Positions 51,984-59,842 are shown, numbered from the stretch's first letter. The stretch is DNA of 64,000 nt from a virus (IMGVR_UViG_3300033145_001255:1-64000); one strand, 5' to 3'. Notes: a model not told the origin generated them from the letters alone. Translations and numbers: made by a program.

Positions 51984-52016
51984 ATCGGCAAGGCACGTAT
52001 TGGTAAAGCATATATG
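51984..52016 (+). promoter_or_regulatory. 33-nt early promoter element, copy 1
   Basis: ATCGGCAAGGCACGTAT, then NNN, then TAAAGCATATATG; matches 59018-59050 at all but about five positions. The end resembles a TATA box, and an early gene starts 37 nt downstream. Confidence 0.65.
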
Positions 52017-52052
52017 CTGCTGTCGGTATTAAATAAATACGAGGTGTAAACT

Positions 52053-52301
52053 ATGGACAAAGTGAAGGTGTGGTTTAAGACATACAAAAGGATTGAAGTT
52101 ACAGACGATGATGAGAATCCAACTTATCGTGAAGAAGGAAAGATGAATGTTGAAACAATGGATTATAATGTCGAATTTCTGCGCGATTGGGTTGGAATGA
52201 AATCAGTTCAACATGGAGAAGACGGTGGTTCTTTCGATGTTGTTTGTATTACTAATATGGACGACAGCATCATTGATGGATGGAAAGGTATGGTTAAATA
52301 A
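52053..52301 (+). CDS. Hypothetical early protein (82 aa)
   Basis: Preceded by GAGGTGTAAACT. Small alpha/beta protein with acidic loop DDDENP. No family. Confidence 0.6.
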   Translation: MDKVKVWFKTYKRIEVTDDDENPTYREEGKMNVETMDYNVEFLRDWVGMKSVQHGEDGGSFDVVCITNMDDSIIDGWKGMVK

Positions 52302-52315
52302 GGAGTTGGTGAACT

Positions 52316-52546
52316 ATGAAGAAAATAAATATGAAAAAAGATCTGAAAAATATCTTCTATAACAAGAAAGTTATAGAAGCAAAACCACCGAGCATTGCGG
52401 GGGAAAAATTCTACTTTGCCTTTGAAGTAGAACTGTTGGAACTGAATAGTGGGATTATTGGCAATCTTACAAATTTAGCAAAGACTCATGATATGGTATT
52501 GTCATGGGCATATAATAGAGGTAAGTTGAGATTTGCCTTTATATAA
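52316..52546 (+). CDS. Hypothetical early protein (76 aa)
   Basis: Preceded by AAGGAGTTGGTGAACT. N-terminal Lys-rich segment and a beta/alpha end. Overall AT-rich. Confidence 0.6.
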   Translation: MKKINMKKDLKNIFYNKKVIEAKPPSIAGEKFYFAFEVELLELNSGIIGNLTNLAKTHDMVLSWAYNRGKLRFAFI

Positions 52547-52556
52547 TGGTGAACAA

Positions 52557-53354
52557 ATGAAAAACAATAAAGTAGGTGAACTAATCGAGTCTGCGCAGGC
52601 TCAGTTACTCGAGAAGATAAAGGACGGCGCGACAATAGAAAAGGTCAGGTCATTCCTGGACATAAGCGCAAGCTTCTGTAATTACAGTTTCAGGAACCAG
52701 ATACTGATATGGTCGCAGAACAGGAAAGCTACGCGCGTTGCAGGATTCCATTCATGGAAGAAATTGGGGCGCAGTATAACAGCAGGATCCAGAAGTATAA
52801 AGATAATCGCGCCATGCCCGTACACGAAGAAAGACGCGGACGGCATCGAGGAAGAGTATATCAACTTCCGGGCAGTCTCTGTATTCGATGTCGAGCAGAC
52901 ACACGGCAGGGAATTGCCTGACATCTGCGACGTGCAGGGCAATTCAGAAGCAGATACATTAGATGATACTGTGAAGTATGCTGAACTATCGGGCGCGAAG
53001 GTCGAGTTCTGCAAGACAGGGCGCGCTGACGGCTGGGTTGACGGCAACAGTGACATATCAATCAGTGACAACATGGCGCCCAACAAGCAGCTGATAACAT
53101 TGTTCCATGAACTGTCGCATATCAGGCTCGGTCATATCGGCTCGAAAGAGGATAAGCAGAAGAAAGAAATTGAGGCTGAGGTCTGCGCGTATGTGGTCTC
53201 GAAACACTTCGGGATTGACGCGAAGTCAGAGGAATATCTCTTGACATACAAAGCCGAAGACGAGCAGATAATGGACGCGTTCTCGCATGCCACTAAGACA
53301 GCAGGCGCGATAATTGCAGGGGTCGAGCAGCAGCGTGTTGCCTGCTCTGCTTAA
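52557..53354 (+). CDS. ArdC-like antirestriction protein
   Basis: 265 residues. N-terminal ArdC/DUF1738-like ssDNA-binding phrase (FLDISASFCNYSFRNQILIW) and C-terminal metallopeptidase-like TLFHELSHIRLGH with a downstream Glu in EAEVCAYVVSKHF. ArdC proteins protect incoming DNA from restriction, so an early anti-defence role is likely. Confidence 0.85.
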   Translation: MKNNKVGELIESAQAQLLEKIKDGATIEKVRSFLDISASFCNYSFRNQILIWSQNRKATRVAGFHSWKKLGRSITAGSRSIKIIAPCPYTKKDADGIEEEYINFRAVSVFDVEQTHGRELPDICDVQGNSEADTLDDTVKYAELSGAKVEFCKTGRADGWVDGNSDISISDNMAPNKQLITLFHELSHIRLGHIGSKEDKQKKEIEAEVCAYVVSKHFGIDAKSEEYLLTYKAEDEQIMDAFSHATKTAGAIIAGVEQQRVACSA

Positions 53355-53357
53355 TGC

Positions 53358-53397
53358 AATTTATTTTTTTTTAGACTGGGTAGAAAAAAAATAAATT
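53358..53397. terminator. T-tract/A-tract stem-loop B
   Basis: AATTTATTTTTTTTT, loop AGACTGGGTAG, then AAAAAAAATAAATT. The same loop occurs in copy C. T-run favours archaeal termination. Confidence 0.75.
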
Positions 53398-53410
53398 TGA
53401 GGTGAATGTT

Positions 53411-53479
53411 ATGGATGAAAATATGAACGGCCTTGATGAGTATGCGCACATCGTATATAAACAGGAGAGGATGTTATGA
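53411..53479 (+). CDS. Micro-protein (22 aa)
   Basis: SD TGAGGTGAATGTT; ends in an ATGA overlap with the P-loop-like gene. May be a coupling leader. Confidence 0.4.
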   Translation: MDENMNGLDEYAHIVYKQERML

Positions 53480-53814
53480 CTCTGCATAACGGTCAGAAAA
53501 AGTTATATAAATTATTCAATGAGAATAAAAAAACAGTTGCATACAGACCTGTCAGGTGGGGAAAAACTTTTCTGCTTGCGCATATTGCAGTTGAACAAAT
53601 CAATAAGGGCAAAGTTGTTTACATCGGTACAAATGAACATCTAAAAGATGAAATTGATTATATGCTGTCCGAACAGAATATAAAATATCGTGGAACTCAA
53701 ATCTTGATGCGTGATGAATATATTGGAAAGGATGTCGATGTCTGTTTGCTCATGTCAGATAAATGTCCTTATCCTGTTGAATGTAAGAAAATTTTTAGGT
53801 TGTGTTTATTATGA
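53476..53814 (+). CDS. P-loop-like protein (112 aa)
   Basis: AYRPVRWGKTFLLAHIAVEQ has the GKT and following helix of a Walker A site but lacks the canonical first Gly. The protein stops before a full ATPase domain. It could be a truncated packaging or helicase-like ATPase. Confidence 0.6.
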   Translation: MTLHNGQKKLYKLFNENKKTVAYRPVRWGKTFLLAHIAVEQINKGKVVYIGTNEHLKDEIDYMLSEQNIKYRGTQILMRDEYIGKDVDVCLLMSDKCPYPVECKKIFRLCLL

Positions 53815-54044
53815 GTTCGGAAGTCTATGTTATGTTGCTGATTGCATTGATGGGTGGGATGTTGTTCTACCTTATTATGATTGCACTTATTGAATACCAA
53901 AATGAAAAAGAAAAGAAGCGTGCAATAGAGATATCAGACGATGAGTTTGATAAGTCAATGAACTGCGGCGGCTTACCTGTAGGTTTGCCATGTAATGACA
54001 AGACATGCGCGCATTACAATCTATGCAAAGCAATAACAGGTTAA
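53811..54044 (+). CDS. Membrane protein with Cys-rich tail (77 aa)
   Basis: TM helices near residues 6-28, an acidic/basic region, then CGGLPVGLPCNDKTCAHYNLC. Starts with an ATGA overlap. Confidence 0.6.
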   Translation: MSSEVYVMLLIALMGGMLFYLIMIALIEYQNEKEKKRAIEISDDEFDKSMNCGGLPVGLPCNDKTCAHYNLCKAITG

Positions 54045-54047
54045 TGC

Positions 54048-54088
54048 AATTTATTTTTTTTTAGACTGGGTAGAAAAAAAAACAAATT
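54048..54088. terminator. T-tract/A-tract stem-loop C
   Basis: Near identical to copy B, with the same loop AGACTGGGTAG and one base change in the A arm. Its A arm runs straight into a GGAGTTGGTGAAC leader. Confidence 0.75.
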
Positions 54089-54102
54089 TGGAGTTGGTGA
54101 AC

Positions 54103-54222
54103 ATGAAAGTAACAGTAGAAATGAACGACGGTGCGCATGTGCGTACAGGCGCTATGAAACCTTTTGATGCAGTGCATGCATTATTGAGAGGCGCGACAAT
54201 CAGGATGGGTGGCTGTGTATGA
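54103..54222 (+). CDS. Small hypothetical protein (39 aa)
   Basis: GGAGTTGGTGAAC directly before ATG. No motif. ATGA overlap with the next gene. Confidence 0.5.
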   Translation: MKVTVEMNDGAHVRTGAMKPFDAVHALLRGATIRMGGCV

Positions 54223-54407
54223 AGCCGAACAACGAGCGCATCCGTGAGTTGCAGGCTTTGATGTCGGCTAACTCGCGCAGGAACAACGAGATATTCCAGA
54301 AGACAGACCATCTCGACCAGCATATCCTGTTTGATAATATCAGGATTAAGGACGAGATTGGCAGGCTGTCGTCTGCGAAGAATATGGACGTGTCGGCATT
54401 GGCTTGA
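54219..54407 (+). CDS. Coiled-coil protein (62 aa)
   Basis: Charged helix throughout, suited to dimerisation. No family. Confidence 0.55.
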   Translation: MKPNNERIRELQALMSANSRRNNEIFQKTDHLDQHILFDNIRIKDEIGRLSSAKNMDVSALA

Positions 54408-54424
54408 TATTGGCATCTCCAAAC

Positions 54425-54444
54425 GCGGGCGTGCAAGCGCCCGC
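54425..54444 (+). terminator. GC hairpin with AT-rich tail
   Basis: GCGGGCG pairs with CGCCCGC around a 6-nt loop, followed by ATTATTATCTTATTT. A convincing terminator. Confidence 0.75.
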
Positions 54445-54507
54445 ATTATTATCTTATTTCGCGCTGCTGACTCTATGAAGTTGGCGCGGCGCGGGGAGTT
54501 GAAAACT

Positions 54508-54909
54508 ATGAAAGAAATGGTAGATGAATTGAAAACACAACGAGTTGAACTTGAAGATGCAAAAGAAGAATACAAATCAGAAATGATTAAGTTCGACGAA
54601 GATCATAAAAAGCTTATTGAAAAAAAGATTGAGTTACAGAAATCAATGTCTGACTTGGTAATTAATATCCAGACAGCCGCGCTCAAAGAGTACAAAGAGA
54701 CAGAGAACAAGAAACCATATCCGGGAATCGGCATACGCGTGATACCTAAACTCGAATATGACGAGGGCAATGCTATGGCGTGGGCTAAGAAACATGACCT
54801 GGCATTATGTCTCGACAAGCGCGCGTTCGAGAACTTGGCAAAGACGCAGCCATTTGATTTTGTTAAGATTAAGGATAACCCGAAGGTAACTATCTCAGCT
54901 AACCTCTAA
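54508..54909 (+). CDS. Coiled-coil phage-type protein
   Basis: 133 residues. N-terminal coiled coil (about 1-55), then a compact domain with GIGIRVIPKLEYDEGNAMAW and LDKRAFENLAK, seen in phage proteins of the Gp157-like style. Function unknown. GGGGAGTTGAAAACT precedes ATG. Confidence 0.65.
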   Translation: MKEMVDELKTQRVELEDAKEEYKSEMIKFDEDHKKLIEKKIELQKSMSDLVINIQTAALKEYKETENKKPYPGIGIRVIPKLEYDEGNAMAWAKKHDLALCLDKRAFENLAKTQPFDFVKIKDNPKVTISANL

Positions 54910-54911
54910 GC

Positions 54912-54948
54912 AAATTTATTTTTTTACTATGGGTAGAAAAAAATAAAT
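54912..54948. terminator. T-tract/A-tract stem-loop D
   Basis: AAATTTATTTTTTT, ACTA, TGGGTAG, AAAAAAATAAAT. The TGGGTAG part of the loop is conserved in copies B-E. Confidence 0.75.
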
Positions 54949-54980
54949 CTGGTATGGCCGGATAAAGGAGTTGGTGAACA

Positions 54981-55127
54981 ATGAAAGAAGAAAACGATTT
55001 GAGAAAAGTGTGCAACGGGCTAGGCGTGCGCCACCTGAACACAGACAGGATAGAGTATCAGCGCACACATCTGCTGGAAAGCCCTATGGCATTCCTGGCA
55101 AGAGAGACAGGGGTTGATTTTATATGA
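54981..55127 (+). CDS. Small hypothetical protein (48 aa)
   Basis: AAGGAGTTGGTGAACA leader. Ends in an ATGA overlap. No motif. Confidence 0.5.
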   Translation: MKEENDLRKVCNGLGVRHLNTDRIEYQRTHLLESPMAFLARETGVDFI

Positions 55128-55201
55128 CCTCTGAGACTGGCTATGATTTGGCGCGGGGTCTGCTCGCGCTTGTTAATCCGAGTATGGATGAGGAAGATTG
55201 A
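55124..55201 (+). CDS. Micro-protein (25 aa)
   Basis: Acidic C-terminus; packed between overlapping neighbours, which is its only support. Confidence 0.35.
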   Translation: MTSETGYDLARGLLALVNPSMDEED

Positions 55202-55202
55202 T

Positions 55203-55322
55203 ATGTTCAACAGAATAGTTAGAGGACTGTCGCAGGGCGAGCTTGACAAGCTCACGGACAGTCAGCTAGAAACATATAACCACAGGCTTGATTGTTTAAG
55301 GCATGGGAGTATGAGCGCATGA
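55203..55322 (+). CDS. Small helical protein (39 aa)
   Basis: GAGGAAGATTGAT precedes ATG. The sequence LSQGELDKLTDSQLETYNHR is helical. ATGA overlap with the next gene. Confidence 0.5.
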   Translation: MFNRIVRGLSQGELDKLTDSQLETYNHRLDCLRHGSMSA

Positions 55323-55453
55323 AAGCAGAACACTACATACTAAGCAAGACCATCCGCATCACGGGAATCGCAGATGCGGATGTTCATAACATCAAGAGCG
55401 CGCTTGCCATGTGCGGCGTGCCAGTTAAGACTGCAAAATTCGGAGGTTGTTGA
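55319..55453 (+). CDS. Small hypothetical protein ending GGC
   Basis: 44 residues. Its last codons GGA GGT TGT TGA contain the SD of the RadC-like gene 3 nt downstream, so the terminal GGC is set by the regulatory sequence. Confidence 0.5.
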   Translation: MKAEHYILSKTIRITGIADADVHNIKSALAMCGVPVKTAKFGGC

Positions 55454-55456
55454 ACT

Positions 55457-55879
55457 ATGAGAACATTCAGGACAATGTTGGTGAGAGAAGGGTCGGGCGT
55501 AGAGAAAGCAGATAATGCAAGCTGTATCGCTAAGTTGTGTTCGGACATGCAAGACTTAGACCATGAAGAGTTCCGTGTGTTGATGTTGTCATCTCGTAAT
55601 GAAGTAATCGGCAAGCAGACAGTAAGCATGGGTACATTGGATCAGACTTTAATCCATCCGCGTGAAGTGTTCAAGGCTGCTATTCTCGCCAGTGCCGCAG
55701 GTATAATCTTGGTGCATAACCATCCAAGCGGTGACTCGAAGCCGAGTGAAGATGATAAATCTGCAACCAGAAAATTGAACAAGGCATCGGAGATATTGGG
55801 TATCGAATTGTTAGACCATTTGATTATCGGTTGTGGTAATCACACGTCTTTAAAAGAAGAAGGATTAATGGGGTGTTGA
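55457..55879 (+). CDS. RadC-like JAB/MPN metalloprotein
   Basis: 140 residues containing only the JAB domain: HNHPSGDSKPSEDD provides the zinc ligands. The helix-hairpin-helix part of bacterial RadC is missing. Such short RadC-like proteins are frequent on phages and plasmids, often near antirestriction genes. Precise activity is unproven. Confidence 0.88.
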   Translation: MRTFRTMLVREGSGVEKADNASCIAKLCSDMQDLDHEEFRVLMLSSRNEVIGKQTVSMGTLDQTLIHPREVFKAAILASAAGIILVHNHPSGDSKPSEDDKSATRKLNKASEILGIELLDHLIIGCGNHTSLKEEGLMGC

Positions 55880-55882
55880 ACT

Positions 55883-56002
55883 ATGAACCAGCGAGTACAG
55901 AACGAGATGCGCGACATGACTCAAAAGGAGTTGCGCGAAGTTGAAGAGGAAGCCAGACGGTTATTGTTTCTTTCAAAAAGTATGAAACTTGGAGGTTGTT
56001 GA
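55883..56002 (+). CDS. Small helical protein ending GGC (39 aa)
   Basis: Charged helix. The terminal GGAGGTTGTTGA again contains the SD for the following start. Confidence 0.5.
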   Translation: MNQRVQNEMRDMTQKELREVEEEARRLLFLSKSMKLGGC

Positions 56003-56004
56003 AT

Positions 56005-56148
56005 ATGTATAAACGAGAAGTGATAGAGAAAGAGATAGATGATACATTGATTATGGGTACTGACCCTGCTGAACGTACAGCGCAAGCGTTATCCGCATTG
56101 GCAATGCTTGAGTACAACAAGCAATATGGACAGAAGGTGATGGATTGA
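56005..56148 (+). CDS. Small hypothetical protein (47 aa)
   Basis: GGAGGTTGTTGAAT leader. Helical, no motif. Ends TGATG, coupled to the next gene. Confidence 0.5.
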   Translation: MYKREVIEKEIDDTLIMGTDPAERTAQALSALAMLEYNKQYGQKVMD

Positions 56149-56333
56149 TGGAAGACAATACATTCGCAGCTGCATGCTATAACGAGAACTCGACAGACGA
56201 GTTGATAGATGCATTGCTTCAAAACAGCGCAGATGAATACGACTGCAAGCAATGGAGTATTTCTCCTACGAAATGGAGGAAAGATATTGCAGAAGCATTG
56301 CGCGAGAAAATAAAAGACATGGAGGAGAAGTAG
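56148..56333 (+). CDS. Hypothetical protein (61 aa)
   Basis: Acidic and helical. Ends with GGAGGAG, the SD for the next ORF. Confidence 0.55.
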   Translation: MEDNTFAAACYNENSTDELIDALLQNSADEYDCKQWSISPTKWRKDIAEALREKIKDMEEK

Positions 56334-56334
56334 T

Positions 56335-56463
56335 ATGACAGAAAAAACATTTGAGCAAGTCCTAGAAGAAGAATGCGAGGACGATGCTTACGAGCACGCA
56401 ATGGACGACAAGGCAGAGGAGAAGCGCAAGCTCGCGCAAGAGGTAGAGCATGAGGATGATTGA
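56335..56463 (+). CDS. Highly acidic small protein (42 aa)
   Basis: Over one third Asp and Glu. It could be a DNA-mimic or regulator, but composition alone does not show that. Confidence 0.5.
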   Translation: MTEKTFEQVLEEECEDDAYEHAMDDKAEEKRKLAQEVEHEDD

Positions 56464-56464
56464 T

Positions 56465-56572
56465 ATGCAGATGCAACTAGGCGATCTCGTAAAGCCCAAG
56501 CGCAATGAGCCGGAACCAGAAGACGAGGAGAACGAGGGCGCGGTTGCATGGCAGCCTGATAAGAAGTATTGA
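56465..56572 (+). CDS. Acidic small protein (35 aa)
   Basis: Pro/Glu-rich; its stop overlaps the start of stem-loop E. No family. Confidence 0.45.
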   Translation: MQMQLGDLVKPKRNEPEPEDEENEGAVAWQPDKKY

Positions 56573-56607
56573 ATTTATTTTTTTATAATGGGTAGAAAAA
56601 AATAAAT
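56572..56607. terminator. T-tract/A-tract stem-loop E
   Basis: AATTTATTTTTTT, ATAA, TGGGTAG, AAAAAAATAAAT. Placed directly after a stop codon, supporting a terminator role. Confidence 0.75.
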
Positions 56608-56635
56608 CCTTATCGAAGGATGGAGTTGGTGAACA

Positions 56636-57091
56636 GTGAGTGGAAAATACAAAGTAGAAACCGTCGTAATGAAGGTCGATGAGAAAGTGACTAAGCAGGG
56701 CAAGAAGTATCAGCGCATACAGACTACGCAGGATAACTTCTGGCGCTCGAACTTCGGCGACAAGCTGGAAGAAGGCGACAGGATATCATGCGAGTTCGAG
56801 GATACCGAGCAGGGATATCACAATATGGGTAGTGCCAAGAAGCTAGGCAAACTCGCTATCCCGAAAGACAAGCCAGAACCAAAGGCAGACTTCAAGCAGG
56901 CGAGCAATATCAAGCCGCGCCCTGAACTGGCAGAACTGAAAGATGCAGCCAAGCAGATGTTCGGGGATAGTGCGAGCATAGTCCGTGAAGTGCTTGACGT
57001 CGATAAGTTGCCGCCAGACGCGCTTAGGTGCGTGAACTCTGTGTTCATCTTCATAACGAACCAGAGATATCCAAATGGAAAAAGGTATTGA
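56636..57091 (+). CDS. OB-fold-like, possible ssDNA-binding protein
   Basis: 151 residues from GTG 56636 after GGAGTTGGTGAACA. The first 75 residues (ETVVMKVDEKV, then YQRIQTTQDNFWRSNFG, then GDRISCEFEDTEQ) have the strand pattern and aromatics of an OB fold. A Pro/Lys linker and helical tail follow. SSB-like function is inferred. Confidence 0.6.
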   Translation: MSGKYKVETVVMKVDEKVTKQGKKYQRIQTTQDNFWRSNFGDKLEEGDRISCEFEDTEQGYHNMGSAKKLGKLAIPKDKPEPKADFKQASNIKPRPELAELKDAAKQMFGDSASIVREVLDVDKLPPDALRCVNSVFIFITNQRYPNGKRY

Positions 57092-57362
57092 GGTGATACT
57101 AACGAAAACATTAAAACAAATTCAGAATGACACAGCAGAAGAACATAACTGTATGCCTACACAATTCACTCCGTTTATAGATGCATTGCGTAAGGAAGCT
57201 ATTGACGAATTGGAATCGCTACGAAAATATTATCCTGCATATATGATTGACCCGTCAATAGATATAGATTGCCTGCCTGATACAAAAAATGTAACTATAA
57301 TGAAATTGCTGATTCGAATATTTGATATCAAACCAGATGAACTGATAAACATGGGCGGTTAA
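57075..57362 (+). CDS. Hypothetical protein (95 aa)
   Basis: Overlaps the OB-fold gene by 17 nt. Helical, one Cys pair. No family. Confidence 0.55.
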   Translation: MEKGIEVILTKTLKQIQNDTAEEHNCMPTQFTPFIDALRKEAIDELESLRKYYPAYMIDPSIDIDCLPDTKNVTIMKLLIRIFDIKPDELINMGG

Positions 57363-57363
57363 G

Positions 57364-57555
57364 ATGTTAGGCAAAGACTGGAAGGCATGGGCGCGCAAGT
57401 TGCCCGTGCAGGCATTGAAATCATACTGTGACGCGCTCGCAAGTCTGCACCCGCTAATCAAGGAACAGTTCGAGGGGTTGGAGACTGTGCATGGTATCTT
57501 GCAGTTGGAGATGCGCAGAAGGTTCAAGAAACAGGAGGATGAAGATTATGAATAA
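57364..57555 (+). CDS. Hypothetical protein (63 aa)
   Basis: Helical and basic (LGKDWKAWARKLPVQ, LEMRRRFKKQ), possible nucleic-acid contact. Contains the AGGAG SD of the next gene at its end. Confidence 0.55.
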   Translation: MLGKDWKAWARKLPVQALKSYCDALASLHPLIKEQFEGLETVHGILQLEMRRRFKKQEDEDYE

Positions 57556-57751
57556 TGAAAGTGTTGATAAGATAAAAGAGATTCGATGTTTGATAGATAA
57601 AGCGCAGGATATCTACAATGCGTTACCTGATGAAGATCAAAACGAAATCTTCAAAGAACATCATGAGAATTATAGTATGGGCTATTGTTTGAGATGGGGT
57701 TTAACTGCGGCTGATGATATAATACGTTTATGTCAAGAGGCAAAGCAATGA
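57548..57751 (+). CDS. Hypothetical protein (67 aa)
   Basis: Starts after ACAGGAGGATGAAGATT. Helical acidic protein; ends in an ATGA overlap. Confidence 0.55.
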   Translation: MNNESVDKIKEIRCLIDKAQDIYNALPDEDQNEIFKEHHENYSMGYCLRWGLTAADDIIRLCQEAKQ

Positions 57752-58014
57752 ACCCGACAATGCTAGCCTATGTCAGCAAGCACGGGCATTACGACAAGTT
57801 CGTAGCGCTCGCGGTCCTCTGGCACCAAGCACATCCACATGTTGACATGCACGATATCTCAGAGGGCATGGCGCATAGGTTCAACGAGTTCCTGTGCGGT
57901 CAGCCGCAGACTCTGCACATACCAGACAATAAAGACTTATGCGCAATGTTTCTTTTGGTAGAACATGTGCGCATCTACAGCGGGCTGAGTATGGCTCGGT
58001 TGAGCGCGTATTAA
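57748..58014 (+). CDS. Hypothetical protein (88 aa)
   Basis: His-rich in the first half (HGHYDKF, WHQAHPHVDMHD), which might bind metal. No family. Confidence 0.55.
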   Translation: MNPTMLAYVSKHGHYDKFVALAVLWHQAHPHVDMHDISEGMAHRFNEFLCGQPQTLHIPDNKDLCAMFLLVEHVRIYSGLSMARLSAY

Positions 58015-58037
58015 AAAAATATATGGAGTTGGTGAAC

Positions 58038-58145
58038 GTGAATTTGAAAGACAGAGAAACATTTGCATGTGATTTAATCGCTGCTATTGATTGTGGTGAA
58101 GTTGAAAACTCAGAGGAAGCTAAACAGTTTGCTCGGGACTATTGA
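58038..58145 (+). CDS. Small acidic protein (35 aa), GTG start
   Basis: The leader GGAGTTGGTGAAC abuts GTG 58038. An in-frame ATG 58023 would translate the leader itself and is considered less likely. Confidence 0.5.
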   Translation: MNLKDRETFACDLIAAIDCGEVENSEEAKQFARDY

Positions 58146-58167
58146 ATAATAAATGGAGTTGGTGAAC

Positions 58168-58566
58168 GTGAAGAACATAAACAAAGCAGCTACGGCTGTG
58201 ATGAATAAATTAGTTGAAGGATTGAGCATGACAAATTCGCATAAGAAGATAAATAATTCCAGTGCGTTTATGCCTGTAACAATCGAGCGCATAGGAGACA
58301 TATCAGGCAATAGGTGTTTTAGTGTGGCTCATTACTACGAGCAGAACGGCGACTTGATGCGCGACCCGGAAGTGACATTTGTGCAGATAGATGACAGGTT
58401 CGTACCGCTTACATTCACGCAGGATAATCTCGGTATATATCGGGAATCTGTTGTCTATGAATCAGGTGTGTTCAAAGGTTATTATCCGAAAGAGCAGAGC
58501 AGCCTCACAAGCTTCTCGAATATGTGGATGAAGAATATCGGCTGCCAGCAAGGCATAACTGCGTGA
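58168..58566 (+). CDS. DUF6908-like protein
   Basis: 132 residues from GTG 58168 after the same leader. PVTIERIGD, then VAHYYEQNGDLMRDPEVTF, matches the DUF6908 pattern common on archaeal and bacterial plasmids and viruses. Function unknown. Confidence 0.75.
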   Translation: MKNINKAATAVMNKLVEGLSMTNSHKKINNSSAFMPVTIERIGDISGNRCFSVAHYYEQNGDLMRDPEVTFVQIDDRFVPLTFTQDNLGIYRESVVYESGVFKGYYPKEQSSLTSFSNMWMKNIGCQQGITA

Positions 58567-58571
58567 TTGTA

Positions 58572-58946
58572 ATGTCAGATTCAATAAACATAGAATACCT
58601 GTCAGTCGACCTCGAGAAGAACGAGTGCAACATGGACGACTTACTCAGAATCGAGCGCGCGTTGAAGCTCAACGTCAAAGGGGCGCGCAAGTTCGGCTCG
58701 GTATGGGTTGTGTATGTAAATTGCTATAACGTCTGGGTTGATGTCGAGAAGAAGATTGCCAGCTGCGAGTGTATAGACTTCAACAAGCACAGCATGCGCA
58801 AGCCATGCAAGCATATCTATGCAGCTGTGTTCTACGCAATGGCGAGGCAGGACATGACGAGCGCGCATCATTACACTTTGAATAGGTTGGGCGTTGATGC
58901 CTGGACTCAGCATTGTGAGAGCCAGGCAATCGAGGTAGTTGCATAA
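58572..58946 (+). CDS. SWIM zinc-finger protein
   Basis: 124 residues. KIASCECIDF followed by KPCKHIYAAVFYA gives the SWIM CxC...CxH pattern. SWIM proteins bind DNA or partners in recombination and other complexes. It is widespread in archaea. Confidence 0.8.
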   Translation: MSDSINIEYLSVDLEKNECNMDDLLRIERALKLNVKGARKFGSVWVVYVNCYNVWVDVEKKIASCECIDFNKHSMRKPCKHIYAAVFYAMARQDMTSAHHYTLNRLGVDAWTQHCESQAIEVVA

Positions 58947-58960
58947 TATATCGGCACATT

Positions 58961-59050
58961 AGCAAAGCAACAGACAGTCTATAAGGCTTTGCTGTGTCCT
59001 AAATTAAAATTTAGGATATCGGCAAGGTACGTATGCATAAAGTATATATG
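58961..59050 (+). promoter_or_regulatory. Hairpin, palindrome and early promoter copy 2
   Basis: AGCAAAGC/GCTTTGCT (58961-58993) is a terminator-like hairpin. CCTAAATTAAAATTTAGG (58998-59015) is a perfect operator-like palindrome. The element at 59018-59050 repeats 51984-52016 and ends in a TATA-like AAAGTATATATG, 37 nt before the next start. Confidence 0.65.
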
Positions 59051-59086
59051 AGAGTAAAACAAAATTAAAATGGAGTTGATGAATGA

Positions 59087-59383
59087 ATGGATAAGATTAA
59101 GTTTGGTGGAAAAGAGTTACTGGTGAAGTATAGCCATCTACGCGCTAAAAGCAAAGACAAAAAAACAGTTCTGGAAAAGGGCGGCGTTACGCTTGCGCGT
59201 GTTTATATAGACTTACCAGAGACAGAGTATATTGAGGGGATTGCCAGTTGCAGTCCACTGGATAACTTCTCGAAGAAGCGCGGCAGGACAATCGCTCTCG
59301 GCAGGTTGAAGAAAGAGCTGCGCATGAACGAGGCTAAGTATCTGAAAATGATAGGTGATGTTGGTGAACCAAAAAACAAATGA
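59087..59383 (+). CDS. Hypothetical early protein (98 aa)
   Basis: Leader GGAGTTGATGAATGA. Basic, with IKFGGKELLVKY at the N-terminus. No family. Confidence 0.6.
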   Translation: MDKIKFGGKELLVKYSHLRAKSKDKKTVLEKGGVTLARVYIDLPETEYIEGIASCSPLDNFSKKRGRTIALGRLKKELRMNEAKYLKMIGDVGEPKNK

Positions 59384-59582
59384 AGATATATGGGAGAGTT
59401 ATGCGGGCAAGACTATAAACGCTAAGAACGATGTCTTTGAGATGATGAATCTCGCCCGTGCATCTGAACGCAAGCGCATCCGGGACGAGTGCAAGGAAAA
59501 ACGATTTGAAGTTGAACTGCCGGATAGCGACGGTTGGGTCAAGGTCGTCAACCCGGAAGATATTGACATGTGGAAAGATTAA
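59358..59582 (+). CDS. Hypothetical protein (74 aa)
   Basis: ATG 59358 or GTG 59355; the exact start is uncertain because the start area itself resembles the GGTGAAC leader. Acidic helical protein. Confidence 0.5.
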   Translation: MLVNQKTNEDIWESYAGKTINAKNDVFEMMNLARASERKRIRDECKEKRFEVELPDSDGWVKVVNPEDIDMWKD

Positions 59583-59603
59583 ATATAAGGAGTTGGTGAA
59601 CGA

Positions 59604-59741
59604 ATGACAGAAAAGAAAAACGGAATTACCGCGCTGTGCGAGGCGCTCGAGGAGTCAGGCAAGCTCGAGGAGATCCAGCAGTCTATGCGCGAGCAAAAGC
59701 TTGATAAGGAAATGCGAAGGTTGAGGAGGAGTTGTCGATGA
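59604..59741 (+). CDS. Small helical protein (45 aa)
   Basis: AAGGAGTTGGTGAACGA leader. Glu/Arg-rich helix; ends in ATGA overlap. Confidence 0.5.
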   Translation: MTEKKNGITALCEALEESGKLEEIQQSMREQKLDKEMRRLRRSCR

Positions 59742-59842
59742 ACCGCGAACAGATACTCGACATGAAAGCAAAGATGGCAAAGCGCGGCAACTGGAAAGAG
59801 GTCCAGCGACTGAACAAGATGTTGACGTGGTGTCCTAAATGA
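59738..59842 (+). CDS. Small basic protein (34 aa)
   Basis: Preceded by GAGGAGGAGTTGTCG. Basic helical; ATGA overlaps on both ends. Confidence 0.5.
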   Translation: MNREQILDMKAKMAKRGNWKEVQRLNKMLTWCPK

